DNA from: Amphiura filiformis
Taxonomy: Eukaryota; Echinodermata; Ophiuroidea; Amphilepidida; Amphiuridae
Reading direction: 5' to 3'
NCBI RefSeq assembly: GCF_039555335.1
Contig: NC_092628.1
Coordinates: 83,106,315 to 83,170,314 of the forward strand
Length of the DNA: 64,000 bases
Made by a program: the position numbers and the translations under genes. Below are positions 33,408-44,900 of the stretch, in pieces (the stretch's first letter is position 1; each line of letters opens with the position of its first letter). The notes below the pieces were generated by a model. That model made no database searches, was not told the DNA's origin, and was given only the letters and a program-made list of their open reading frames with translations.

Positions 33408-34399
33408 AATGGGGGAAGCAATTTTTGGCAAGCCGAAGGAGTAGAGAGGAAACAAGCACACTTTCATGGGACACCTTTTAAATAAAAAAGATCTAAACGG
33501 CTTATGAAAACAGTACAGACACACTTGGGCTAAGAAAAATAAAAACATTTTTCTTGTCTGAGTTTTCAAAAAACAAATGGAGTAGCCAAATAGTTATCCC
33601 CCTCCTCCGAATACTATAGTAATAAACTGAAATGCATAATTTCATCAAATTTGCATCATATACTTTGGTAGGCCAATATAAACAATATCACTTTAGGCAT
33701 AATAAAAGTATCTAAGAGGTGGAGGAGGGAGATGATGAAGAAAAAAACACGAGGAAGATTATGTTTTCTTTATGTCCACTAAAACAAAAGAAATTGAAAT
33801 ATGGATTAGCTTTTCTGTGTCCATGATTTCAACTTTTAATAATCCACAAAAAAACAATTTGAAACAACACAAATCCTTTGAGGTACTACTTCTATAAACG
33901 AGGGTGATAAGACCTTGCAAAATTTCAAACATGCTCATCTATAGAACACATGTCTCTATTTGTAATGTTTGTAAGTTCTTTTAGTGACCTTTTAATGTGT
34001 TTAGGCGTCAAAACTCATTACCTCAAAACTTGAGGTCAAATTGTGAGTTATGCTTGTTACATGCAGGTTACCAAACTATGACTTAAGACCATTTTGGGTT
34101 TATTTATAGTGTTAGAGACTTTGAGCACTGAGCGTCCTTTGGTATACAGAAACTCATACTGCACAACTTGAGTTTGCATTTTAAGCAATTACTGTTGTAT
34201 GAGGCTATTGGACTATGCCATTAAAAATGAGGCTGGTTTGCTTCCAAAGACTTGAAACAAGTCTAGCGCTTATCAAAGAAAACAAGTCTACACCATGACA
34301 TTGGAAGTATAGGCATAAAAATGCAGTGCAACTCCTCAATCTTGGGAGCTCTACATAATTTACTCATTTTAGCCTGAGAATCTTTGGCATTGATCGACA

Positions 34400-34730
34400 C
34401 AAAATTAACTAGCCTGGGGGCCAAAATTTAACTAGCTTGAGAGACCAAAATTTAACTAGCTTGACTGACCAAAATTTAACTAGATTGAGGGACAAAAATT
34501 TAACTAGCCTGAGCGACAAAATTTTAACTAGCCTAAGGGACAAAAATTTAACTAGCCTGAGGGACAAAATTTTAACTAGCCTCAGGGACAAATTTTAACT
34601 AGCCTGATAAATATTTAACTAGCCTAAGGGACAAAATTTTAACTAGCCTGGGTGACCAACATTTAACTAGCCAAAATAGGACGCCCTCTATTGATTTTGA
34701 ATTTAACTAGCCAAATGCTAACTAGCCAAA
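34400..34730 (-). repeat. Right-arm minisatellite, inverted 23-24-bp units
   Basis: About 14 units of AACTAGCCTGAGGGACAAAA, the complement of the left-arm unit, ending in the shared border with GGACGCCCTCTATTG. The short repetitive open frame here is a by-product. Confidence 0.9.
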
Positions 34731-35221
34731 TAGTTATCCCCATGTTTGGCCTACTACTAGTATATAAAGTAAATCCGAACTGGTTTGCTGAAGGTCGAAT
34801 TCCGCAGGCCACGCCGCGCAAGATGTACAAATCAGCTCCCGGCGATACACTGCAGATCGCAGAATTGTGTGCATGGTTTACCACCACTCTGCCTAGCTAT
34901 ATAGTTGTGTACAATACTGTATGAGTTTCTTGTGAGTGCATGTCCATCTTAATAATAAGTCGGTTCGTACTTTTCATAAATTACTTTTTGAATCATAACT
35001 ATCGTGACCGAGGATATCTTGCAACTACGTGAAGCTCGTCTGGCAAATTCTTAATGACTAAATTCGCTTCACGTAATGAGTAAGTCGTACTTGATTGGTC
35101 AGTTTTACCTCCGAGTAATGAAAAACTCTAACATGATTGGTCAATTTGGCTCCACGGAACAAAAAGTCAGCTACGCGTAGCAGCTCCACGTTGTGGCGGT
35201 TGCGGCCTACCATATCAGTAT

Positions 35222-36203
35222 CCCATATGATATTTCTATTGTAAGAAAATTTTATTTGTTGTCACGTAAATCACAGGTTTCGTTTAAATGTACTAACTGG
35301 ATATTAAATGTACTAATTGGTGAGGACCGGTATTTTGCTGTGGATATGTTTAACTGCAATTTTGATGTAAAACATTTGAAATCCGCTGTAAAAATTTTGA
35401 TAATATTCAACTCTTTGAGAAAATTATTTTATAAAGGAATGCTGGTAAAACCAGGTGCAATACAATGTACATTATTGACACACTATCACGCTCTTTATCT
35501 TCGTCAATAATAGAATAATCGATTTCAATCGAATTGAATGCATGAGTTTGTAGTTGACTACTGAGCGACCTATTAAAGCGATCGATTGCTAGCCAATCAG
35601 ATAGAACTCCTTTTCTTGCGTTCAGTGAAATACCACTCGCCTGTCGCTCACTACCACTCGCCCGTCGCTCACCAACGGAGTATTAAATTTATATTTATCG
35701 TATAGGACGTCGACCGTGTGCCACGCAGACAGAGGAAAAATACAGCAGGAGATATCAACGAGCTAGGCATGAAGAGGATAGAAATAAATAAGATGCAGTG
35801 AAGCAGAAAATTACGTATTGTTACTGAATGGAGTTATAGGGCCTACAGGTGCAACTTGACAAAGGAGTGAGTACTGGCGCAAATAACCTCAGTAGTTGAA
35901 AGCGCCATACAAATCAACCAAAACAAAAAAAAAACCAAAAAACAAAAAAAATAAGTTATATAGTAATGTGAAAGTAGTATTTCTAGTATTTGAGCGTGCA
36001 CGTATTATCTAAAATCTATTGTTTAGCGTGCGGGTTTTAGATAATGTATTGTTTAGCGTGCAGGTTTATTATATAAACCTGCACGCGAAGTAGTTCGCGA
36101 AAATAATGCACGGGAGAAGAATACATAACGATGAATAGAAACGGGCACTAGAAGTACATGTATATAATGTTAATTATATATAGGGGCCTACGCTAATTTA
36201 AAT
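35222..36203. other. Spacer with a short perfect palindrome
   Basis: No gene. At 36056-36086 GCGTGCAGGTTT and AAACCTGCACGC form a 12-bp inverted repeat with a seven-base loop, and GTTTAGCGTGC occurs twice just before it. A low-complexity A-run lies at 35925-35950. Confidence 0.5.
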
Positions 36204-36306
36204 GTACACATTACTTTTGAGCTTGGAGATAAAAATAAATAAATAAAAAATAAATAAAGTTGGACAATGTATTATAGGACAATGTATGTAGCACAAAACA
36301 ACTTTT
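36204..36306 (+). repeat. Right copy of the 100-bp direct duplication
   Basis: Matches 30192-30290. It is preceded by GCTAATTTAAAT, which in the left copy lies about 670 bp further away (29509-29520), so the two loci differ by an insertion or deletion bounded by GTAC. Confidence 0.9.
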
Positions 36307-36640
36307 GGACGAAATGTTTGTACAACATAAAAGTAAGACAAAAAACAACAACAATTGGTCCAAATAACATTGGACAAAATGTGTTTGGACAAAATATAAG
36401 TAGGACAAAATATAAATTGGACAGAACAATTTTGGACAAAATGTCATTGGACAAAATATGGGTGGGACAAAATAACAATTGGACCAAACAACTTTGGACA
36501 AATTGTCATTGAACAAAATATATGTTGGACAAAATAACATTTGGACAAAATGTCATTGGACAAAATGTATTTGGACAAAGTGTATTTGGACAAAATAATA
36601 TTGGACAAAACGTATTTGGACAAAACGGATGGACAAAACG
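36297..36640 (+). repeat. TTGGACAAAATGT minisatellite
   Basis: Roughly 20 imperfect units of 14-18 bp centred on TTGGACAAAAT. Open frames on both strands through it are repeat artefacts. Confidence 0.9.
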
Positions 36641-39333
36641 TAGGCCGTACTACATCCTATGAATGGGATCATTGTTTTCAACTTTGGCATAATTTAAACG
36701 GGAATTTAAAAAAAATTGCAAATTGCAAAGAAGCTCAAAGAAAATGGAACAAGTTAAACAGCAAAAACCCGTAGGCCTACGGTATCTCCTACTTGATATG
36801 TAGGCATATTTTTATTGAAATCAAACTTGATCAAATTTTGAAACCATAGGCCTCGTGGACATTTTGCTTGGTAAAAAAATTAGAAAAACAAAACAAAATC
36901 TACAGCTTTGTCGAATTTTATGCTTTTCTCATAAATGCACGATTGTTCCTATATATTACACCAAACGGCTGGACTACATGACGTATCAGCATCAGCATGC
37001 ATCAGCTGATCATTGTTTACATCATTTTATTTGTGGAAAGGTCACTGAATGACCTGGTTTTTATCAAGGCAAGGATGATGCAGCTTAAAATTAATTAACA
37101 TGATTAATGCTAATTTTTAGTGGCGTGATTCTATGCATCCATGCCAAAAACTGAACCTGTGACTACACATTTTGTTCACATCTACTACCGCCTTGTCAGT
37201 ATCAGTGATATACGGACAGTTCAGTCATTGTCAGTGTAGCCTACTTCAAGTTCATGTCGTGACTGAATGATTTTAAGCTTACTTGCTGACTGACGTTGCT
37301 GTGGGGATTGGTGTGCGGTGGATGCATGTGCTGTGTATGGTGACAATCAATACATCTCCCAAGGAACTGCTGCAGTCCACTGGTGTGGCATCGACAAGAT
37401 CAGACTTAACTGTTTTGCTACTGACGTCTGTGTAAAGAGTTAGGGCAGCCGGCAGCATCACGTAAGACGTAATAACGTAAATGTCATACTGATGACATCT
37501 GTTTTGCCCGTTTTTTAAAGTTTGTGTTGTGAACTAGATTTTAGTGTACATTGAAAGGTTTTTAGTATCCAATTTAAGGGTTTACCGTCGTAACTAAACC
37601 TATCGATCAATTTTTTTAAATTGACATATTTTGTACATTAATATGTGTAGATAATAAATCAGTAAAAAAAACAGGGGGTGCCGGACCTCACTTTTGAGCT
37701 ACAGCCGTTTTAAAAGAGGTGTACATTTCCAAAAATCTCTGTAGGCCTACACTTCAATGGCAAAATCAGCAATTTTCTTAAAATAGACAACCTTTTGCGT
37801 TGTAGAAAAAAAATTGTATCGATCAAATTTTTAAAATTTTATGTATGTTATGAAAAAGAAAAAGCTCTGTAAATCGCGCAAATAAAAATTGGGGGTACCG
37901 GACCTTGTTTTCGCGTAAATTGACCAAAATAGGTCAAAAATGCATTTTTTCTGCGACACCATGCGTAGTTAATTGCGTACATGGATATTTTGGTGCGTAC
38001 TAACGTGCTGGTATACACGCAGCGATCTGATGCCGATAAGCGTTCATTTACGCATATGGACACAAAAAAGGAATTGTCTGTTTACGCAGGAAAGTTTTCA
38101 CTGTAAAAAAAGTTACCTTTAGAAGAAGTTACCATAACAGGAACAATTATTCTAATGATGTCGATTATTAAGACTTCATGCCTTAATATTTGTACTAATT
38201 TGGTGTATTTTGGTCATAAACGGGTGTAAGAAAGACTCTCATTCTGCAATCTGCAAAGATATTGGACCAAAGAGTTATCAAATTACGCAAAGTGAGGAAT
38301 TTTCAGCTTTCACCAGGTTCACCTGACTCAATCGACCAAAAAGAGGATTTATTAAACATGTTAAAGCGAAGCGTTTGACACCATGGCCGGAAGTGTTTGA
38401 CAATAATAGGCCTACAATTATTATAGGCATAGGCCTACTTAGCATGCTTAGTGCCGTTTACCGAGAGGAAAACTTTTTTGGTCACAAAAACTATATAATA
38501 CGGAATTATCTTGATGTGGATTCATATCACATAGCAGTTCAATTAAAGCAAAGTTAAACACTGGGTTGCCTATAGCTGTAGAAAAACGTTTGGCTTATTA
38601 GGCTATGATATTATTTTTGTAAATGTATGACACATTTGTTTGAAATTGAATAGTTTTGATGGTGTTGTCTATATCGCATGCATTATGAATTCAGTGCACG
38701 TAGTACGCCTAGGTCTTTACCCAATAACACAAAATGCTTTAAACATTTAAATGTTGGATTATGAAACTTTTAAAAGTTGCCGTGTGGTGTGTTTCATTAT
38801 GAAACGTTCTACAATAACCTTTAATAGGCCTATAATATACCGGTAGCTGTTACCCAACATTTAGGCCAAAATATTATTAAAACGAATTAACCAATTTAAC
38901 CAACACTAGTTTAGGCCTAATGTTTAAAAAAACCACTTGATTCTGTGTTTGTTGGGTAGGCCTATAACTTCATACCATCTATGGACCATACTGTTGTAAG
39001 CCTACTTTGGGGGAGGGGTCCAGGTCCGTTATCAGTGGAAGCACGCTGGCAAAATTTGGTTTGTAGGCCTACATGTTATATTTAAGCGGCCACCTTTCTT
39101 GCACTCAGCAAACATTGTTTTCTTTATTTTGTGGCCCTGGTTATCGCCGGTGCGCAAAAATAGCATTGACACGCACAACACGCATCGTTCTCTGCGATGT
39201 CTGCAACGCAACGCCGAGCAAGACGCGGAGTACGCACGCGTTGAAAAGAGGCGCAATAGTCGAGTCGAATCGGGTGACGACGGAAAACCCTTAAGTATTC
39301 TAGTATGCAAATCAATTAGACAGTAGAATATGT
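36641..39333. other. Gene-poor spacer rich in GTAGGCCTAC palindromes
   Basis: No supported gene. The palindromic core AGGCCTA recurs (36773, 37742, 38408, 38430, 38826, 38911, 38958, 39066). Only short unsupported open frames. Confidence 0.45.
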
Positions 39334-39520
39334 GGGGGTGGGGACTCGGATATGAAAGGGACGTACCTGTGGCTGTGCCTACCGCCTGAGTAGGGGGCGG
39401 GGGGACAAAATAACATTTTGGGGGCACAGACGAAAAAAATTGCAGTTACACCATACATACCGTTTTTGGTTAAAGAGAGATTGCAGGCGCGCATCCAGGG
39501 GTAGGGCGAATAGGCCCCCC
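39334..39520 (+). repeat. Possible relative of the G-run DNA elements
   Basis: GGGGACTCGGATATGAAAGGGACGTACC... resembles the left end of the 9846-10349 element (GGGGACTTCAATATGAAATGG...). The right boundary and target duplication are not visible, so this is a tentative family assignment. Confidence 0.35.
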
Positions 39521-39955
39521 GGGTAAAAAAAGGAGAGGGAGATAAATGGAGGGGGAAAGAGGAGAAGAGAAGAGAGTAGCTCGTTCACGTATCGGTTGCG
39601 TTGTCCCACTGGCCTACTAAACGTAGATTGCCTGGCGATCAGAGTGTTATCGTCAGAGCACCTTGGACTAAGAAGAGAGGAGAGAGAAAGAAGGGCGGGG
39701 GGCCAAAACATTGTGAGTATACATAGTAGGCTATAGATTACAAATGTAGTACCGGTAATAGTAGGCTACTACTCGGTCTACTGCATGTGAAGATTGTATC
39801 AAAACATGCATAATTCATGTTAAATTTGCCTGGTTGATTTTTTGTAGGGTAGGTAACAATTAAAACTGGTTATATTTAACAGCATTTTATGACATAAAAT
39901 AACATAAAATGCCATTTTGATTTGTTCAAATTATTAGATATGACGGTAATGAATG

Positions 39956-40110
39956 ACAATAATAAACTTTATAACATAGATTTTGAGGTCATTGTGTGAA
40001 ATTGTCGGGTTTTGTTTTGGGCCTCGGTCCAAATACCTTGGCCCAAAACAAAACCCTCCGATTTCACACAATGACCTCAAAATAGATGGTGCACAGTTAT
40101 TATTGTCTAA
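39956..40110. mobile_element. 155-bp hairpin MITE
   Basis: Near-perfect arms: TTTTGAGGTCATTGTGTGAAAT then GGGTTTTGTTTTGGGCC, against GGCCCAAAACAAAACCCTC then the complement. The loop is about 18 bases at 40024-40041. The outer edges GACAATAATAA and TTATTATTGTC also pair. Confidence 0.85.
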
Positions 40111-40971
40111 TACATGCTACAGATTGGGGGGGGTAAAAAGGATTTCAAACTAAAATTTACATAATAATAGTGTTAAAATGGTTCCACCAAATGGCTTCAA
40201 TTAGGTCTTCATTTTGTAAAAGTTTCTCACTTCTGAAGGGAGCTGGGCAACTTCCCCTCACCCCCCTGCGTCATGCAAGCAATCCGGAATGTCCGCTTCG
40301 CGACCATATTTTGTATTGACAAAAAGAGGCTCCTTGCCCCCTTTCTTTTACTTTGCCCTCCAGATTTTCTCTTTCATTTGTTGTCAGAGGGGCACTCTTT
40401 TGGTTTCTTTTTTGTCAGGGGACACTCTGCCCCCCTGCCCTCAACCCAATTTCAACCTATATCACTGCATGAATAATAGAATGTTACAGGGAAAGTGAAA
40501 CAAAGTTAAAAATTGTATTTTGTTTTCAAATTGCAAATGTGATGCAGATGGAATTAAAAAAGTGAAAAGGGATAGATGAATGAGGTTATTGACTATATAA
40601 TTTGCATTTTTTGGGTGAAATATCTCAACATTGTGTTTTGGACCTCAGAATATCCCTCAGGATAGCACATGTTTATTTCACAATATCCTCAAAACATTGG
40701 ACCACATAAAATTTTAACATTGTTTCATGTCACCACCTTTTTGCGATTAAGTGAGGTAGGAAGGAGGTGTTTGTTTCTTCTAAATTGACAAAATACAGTT
40801 TTCACATAAAATTGACATTGGTAACAGTTTTCAGCATATGCCAGGAAAATGAATTTCAGATCATGAGGGATTAGACCCAGAGTTAAAAAACCACTTGCAA
40901 GTGATTCATGCTGACTAAGTAATAAACCTGTTTATCAGCATTAACATTTTAGTAAAGTATTCAGTGGTGTA
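40111..40971. other. Spacer, no gene recognised
   Basis: AT-rich, with a short G-run at 40127-40134. No supported feature. Confidence 0.4.
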
Positions 40972-41353
40972 TCGTGGCCGCTCCCACCCCGGGTGGCTGA
41001 AGGAAATTCAGTTTTGCCGCCCCTTCCTCAACAGCACGAAAAGGTTGACCCAATTTTTTTTCGGTCGTTTGAAAAAGTGAAGAGCAAAAAAAAAAAAAAA
41101 AAGGATTATAAGCGCTAGCGCCCTAAAAGCAACACATTTTTATGTATAGTACAATTTTTTCAAATTTGTTTATACTTATCAACATTTTTCCCGCCGCCCT
41201 TTTTTCTCTACTAATTCTTTTTGCCGCCCCTTCTTCTTCCAGCGCTCCTTCGTTTGCCGCCCCCTTCTTCTTCCGCCGCCCCTTCGTTTTGGCCGCCCCC
41301 GCTTTTACCCCGGGGCGGCTGGTGCCCCCAAAGCCCCCCAAAATACGCCAAGC
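40972..41353. mobile_element. Decayed hAT-like element with GCCGCCCC repeats
   Basis: It begins CAGTGGTGTATCG and ends AAATACGCCA, similar to the CAGTGGCGTA ends of the hAT-like element at 26834. Possible degraded 8-bp flanks are AAAGTATT and ATGGTATT (six of eight). The interior repeats GCCGCCCCTTCTTCTTC. It lies just upstream of the aminotransferase gene. Confidence 0.5.
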
Positions 41354-41558
41354 ATGGTATTAAAAACTTCCAATTTGATCAAATGAAAATTAAAAAAAGA
41401 AACAAGTATGGACTGATCCCATAAAGTGAGGAGGGAGGTGGATGCAAAACAAATTAATTTATTTAAATAATTTGACCTTAAAACAAACATCAATATTGTG
41501 ATGTTAATATCAAGTATTCTGTGTGCTTCAGTTTTGCTATCACCGATAACACACTCAC
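41354..41558 (+). other. Likely 5' flank or 5' UTR of the aminotransferase gene
   Basis: About 200 bp between the hAT-like element and the first in-frame ATG. No TATA box stands out. An unseen upstream non-coding exon is possible. Confidence 0.35.
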
Positions 41559-41913
41559 ATGGAACGATATATTCTATTGATATCAATTCAAACAGAGAAC
41601 TTAAAACACAATAGCAATATGGAAGTGGAAACATCAGTAAACATGGAGGTTGACAATTCTTTCAATACGGAAGAAGGAAACGACAAGAAGAGGGAAACCA
41701 AGCAACTAGAATCAAGATCCCTGCTCATGCCACACCTCAGAGAATATTGCCCAGCATCAAATTTGGCCTTTAATGAGCATGTGAACAAGCTGATTGCTGA
41801 GGGAAAGAAGGTCTACCATTTTGCTTTTGGGCAATCACCGTTTCCAGTTTTGAAGAGTGCACAGAAGTCATTAGGTGAACATGCCTGGCAAAGCGCCTAT
41901 CTACCAGTTGCTG
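41559..41913 (+). CDS. Aminotransferase exon 1
   Basis: An acidic, Met/Glu/Val-rich leader is followed by LMPHLREYCP, the conserved FAFGQSPFPV and AYLPVA. Ends phase 1 at GCTG|GTAAGT. Translation may start at 41559 or, more likely, 41619. Confidence 0.85.
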
Positions 41914-44900
41914 GTAAGTAACATGTTGGCTCTTGCAGCTGGGTGTACTGTACTGGGGCCAGCCACCAAGTGGGGGGGGGCATAATGTCCTAATTGTCCT
42001 ACGGACCTACTTCTAATAAGTACAGCGAAGCATGTGAAAATGTGCTAAAATAGGCCAAAAATTAGAACAATGGAGGCTATAAATTGGAGCCAAAGGAAGA
42101 TGAATATTTGGACAAATTTTCCACACCCCTTCTGGTTGGTACGCCCCTGCCCTGGGCTCTTGTAGAAGTGTGGGTATTGCAGAGTTACATGGGTACCATA
42201 CCCTGTGTCATGTATGAACAATACTGCAAGGATACCATCATACCATTATGGCAAATTTTGATTATTTTACTTGAGAAAACAAAGAGAACATTTGAAAAAA
42301 AAAAGCTTTTAATTATTTCCACTATTTTCTGTATATTTTGAGAAAAATACACAGAATATTAGGGAAAGTTTTAAAAGTGCACTGTTCATACCTGAAATTA
42401 AATATCTTACTCAATTTCATGCTAATGTATAAAACATGGATAAAAGTTTACAGGAGGCAGAAATTAAAGAAGGGGCACTTAAGGGGGTACTACACCCCTA
42501 ATTTTGTGCCTATTTTTGCATTTTTCTCAAAAATTATAGTGCATTGGTAACAAGTAAGATATGTATAATTATAGGGGCAAGGACTACAACTACTGCACTG
42601 AAAATTCAGCAACTCAGGGCAAGTAGTTATTGATTTATTGATTAAATATTGGTTTTCCCTCATTTTTGACTGTAACTCCACAACTGTTGTCTGTGCTGAA
42701 ATAAAACTTCCAGTGCAGTAGTTGTAGTCCTTTCCCCTATAATATACATATCTTACTTGTCACCAATGCGCTATAATTTTTGAGCAAAATGCAAAAATAG
42801 ACACAAAATTGTGCAGGGGTGTAGTACCCCCCTTAATATGGCCCATATAGAACTATGTCCAATTTAATAAAAATCCCTAATTTGCATTTTTACCTGAAAA
42901 GCAAATTATAGGGAATATTTTTTTTTAGTTTCCTTTGGCAGAGTCTCTTTTCATGGTTGATCAGTTCTTTTCCTTTGTTACAGAATTGAAGTATTTATTA
43001 CTGGCACAAAATTAATATATGCCCAGGGTCCAAGTATGGTTCCAATTCATTTAGTTCTTTCCTAAGATAATTGTGTCACGCTATAACAAATACAGGTTGA
43101 TCCTATCTACATGTAAACATGTTGAGGCAACTTTCAATTTCCAAGCTGGTCTGATTTGTTGGCTTACTTGTAACTTGCAATTTTGAATTAAAGTCATAAT
43201 TATGAATATATTCCCATAGAACACCACAGTTAAGTAGTTCAGATAGTACATACAAGTTTTCTTTCATTTTACCTCATTAGTTTGGCTTAAAATTGTATAT
43301 TTAGGCTTTAATGAAAGTGTTCTCTAATCTCTAGTGATAATTTTTCTAATTTGAACCTTCATACACTGGGTATAAGTCCTTGTCAAACCAATGTGTCCCT
43401 TTAAGTTTAAGTCACACACACATACACACATATTACCGTAACCACTCGGGTATAAGCCCATGCACCCCCATAGATGGCGGATTTCACTTCAAAAAAGTGG
43501 GGGGTTGGCTTATAACCGGGGAAGGGCTAAAGTGCATGAATTTTAAAATGAGAACAATCATCCCCCATTTGTATATGCCCAATGTACCACTAATTTCTAT
43601 CATCTATGTCAATTTCTTAAAATTATAAGTGTGGAATGTTAATTATCAACTAATATTTTTTTTTATTTGTTCTTATTAAATATAAGAACAAAGCATTGCT
43701 TTGATTTGAACTTGGCCAAAATTGAGTACTGGGCTTATACCTGAGTGCACCCTTGTTCCCAGAATGTTTTGAAAAATAGGGGGTGGGCTTATAGCTGAAG
43801 GTGGGCTTATACCCGGGTGGTTACGGGTACTTATTAATCTAAACCCTGTTCTCTAACATGTTCCCTTCCTAGGTTTACCGGAACTTCGTGCCAGAATCTG
43901 CAACTTCCATTCCAAGTTGGATGGCTTGGTCCATTTGCAATCTGACAATGTGGTTGTTGGACCTGGTTCAAAGGAATTAATATTCCTTTTGCTTCATGTT
44001 TTTGATGGTGGTAAGTTTTGTGGTGGAATTGTCAGGGCAAGAATGTGAATTCCCCCTTTGAATCCAGAGCAGGGGGCATTTGTATTTCAAGTTGTATATC
44101 ACCCATATCCCCGCTTACAAAAAAAATGTAAAAAAGTAAAAGGTTCTTTTTTTTTCACAGTTGGATGCAATATGCGAGTATCTTATTTAGTGTATCAAAA
44201 ACAGCAAAAATGTGAAGAAACTAGGGTACCTTTTATATTGCACAGATATTACTCAAAATGGGTAGCTAAACTCGTCACTGCAATGCAGACAAAAATCAAT
44301 TGAAATGAAGGTGAAGTTGAGAGGGAAATCAAAATCTCCTCCAAACAAGTGCTTTTTTATTAGTTTTTCTACAGGCCTCTTGACTGATCGCAACTGGTGG
44401 TTTTGTGCCCTTTTGTGTTTGTTCATTGTGATTCATAACAGTTACAGTAAAATACTTGCTTAGGGTTGGAAAATAGCTCCGTAATACTTGATTTGGGTCC
44501 ATTTTACACTAATGAAAAGTACTTGCTTTGGGTTCCTTTTGAAAGTCCTTATACGTGGGTGATATCTTGATTTATATACTTCATTAATATATTCTTGTTC
44601 ATTGATTGGTTAAAAGTGGATCACATGACCAAAAATTGTTCTACCATCAGTACTCCTATCCGTAAATAGTACCTCTAAGCCGTAAATAGTACTTTTGACC
44701 AGGCCTTCGGCGTGCGGCGCGCATTCGATCTTGACGGAACAGTTCACGCATACGCTTGAAACTGCCATAGCGTGATTTCGGCGCTGCTGTAATTGGTTAG
44801 CCCAATTTTAGCTTATTGGATTTTTTTGCAGAGCAAAATATAGGTTGTGCTTTAATTGGTCGTGCTACAAATGTATTCACTAAGGATAGAAGCTGGAGAG

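Larger units (their letters stand above)
30954..35213. mobile_element. 4.26-kb inverted-repeat (foldback-like) element with 8-bp TSD
   Basis: Perfect 8-bp direct repeats ATCAGTAT flank it (30946-30953 and 35214-35221). The outer arms (about 115 bp) are inverted copies starting ATGGCTGGCC on the left and, complemented, ATGGTAGGCC on the right. Both share CCGCCACAACGTGGAGCTGC and TGACCAATCATGTTAGA. A second inverted pair lies inside: the minisatellites at 31999-32350 and 34400-34730, with the shared GGACGCCCTCTATTG border. The interior has no transposase frame. A 3' tail of another retroposon sits inside at 33335-33407. Non-autonomous; superfamily unassigned. Confidence 0.85.

Noticed and set aside
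34409..34591. Repetitive SLRLVKILS peptide
   Set aside because: Translation of the 23-24-bp minisatellite in the large inverted-repeat element.
31999..34730. CRISPR-like repeats with TTAACTAG units
   Set aside because: No regular spacers, and arrays are mirrored in an inverted-repeat transposon.
36211..36540. Overlapping open frames on both strands near 36.3 kb
   Set aside because: By-products of the TTGGACAAAAT minisatellite, in several frames at once.
36297..36640. CRISPR-like array
   Set aside because: Eukaryotic window; units are contiguous and degenerate with no unique spacers of constant length.
42084..42341. Open frame in intron 1 as an alternative exon
   Set aside because: No family similarity; exon 1 to exon 2 gives the expected AYLPVAGLPELR continuity.
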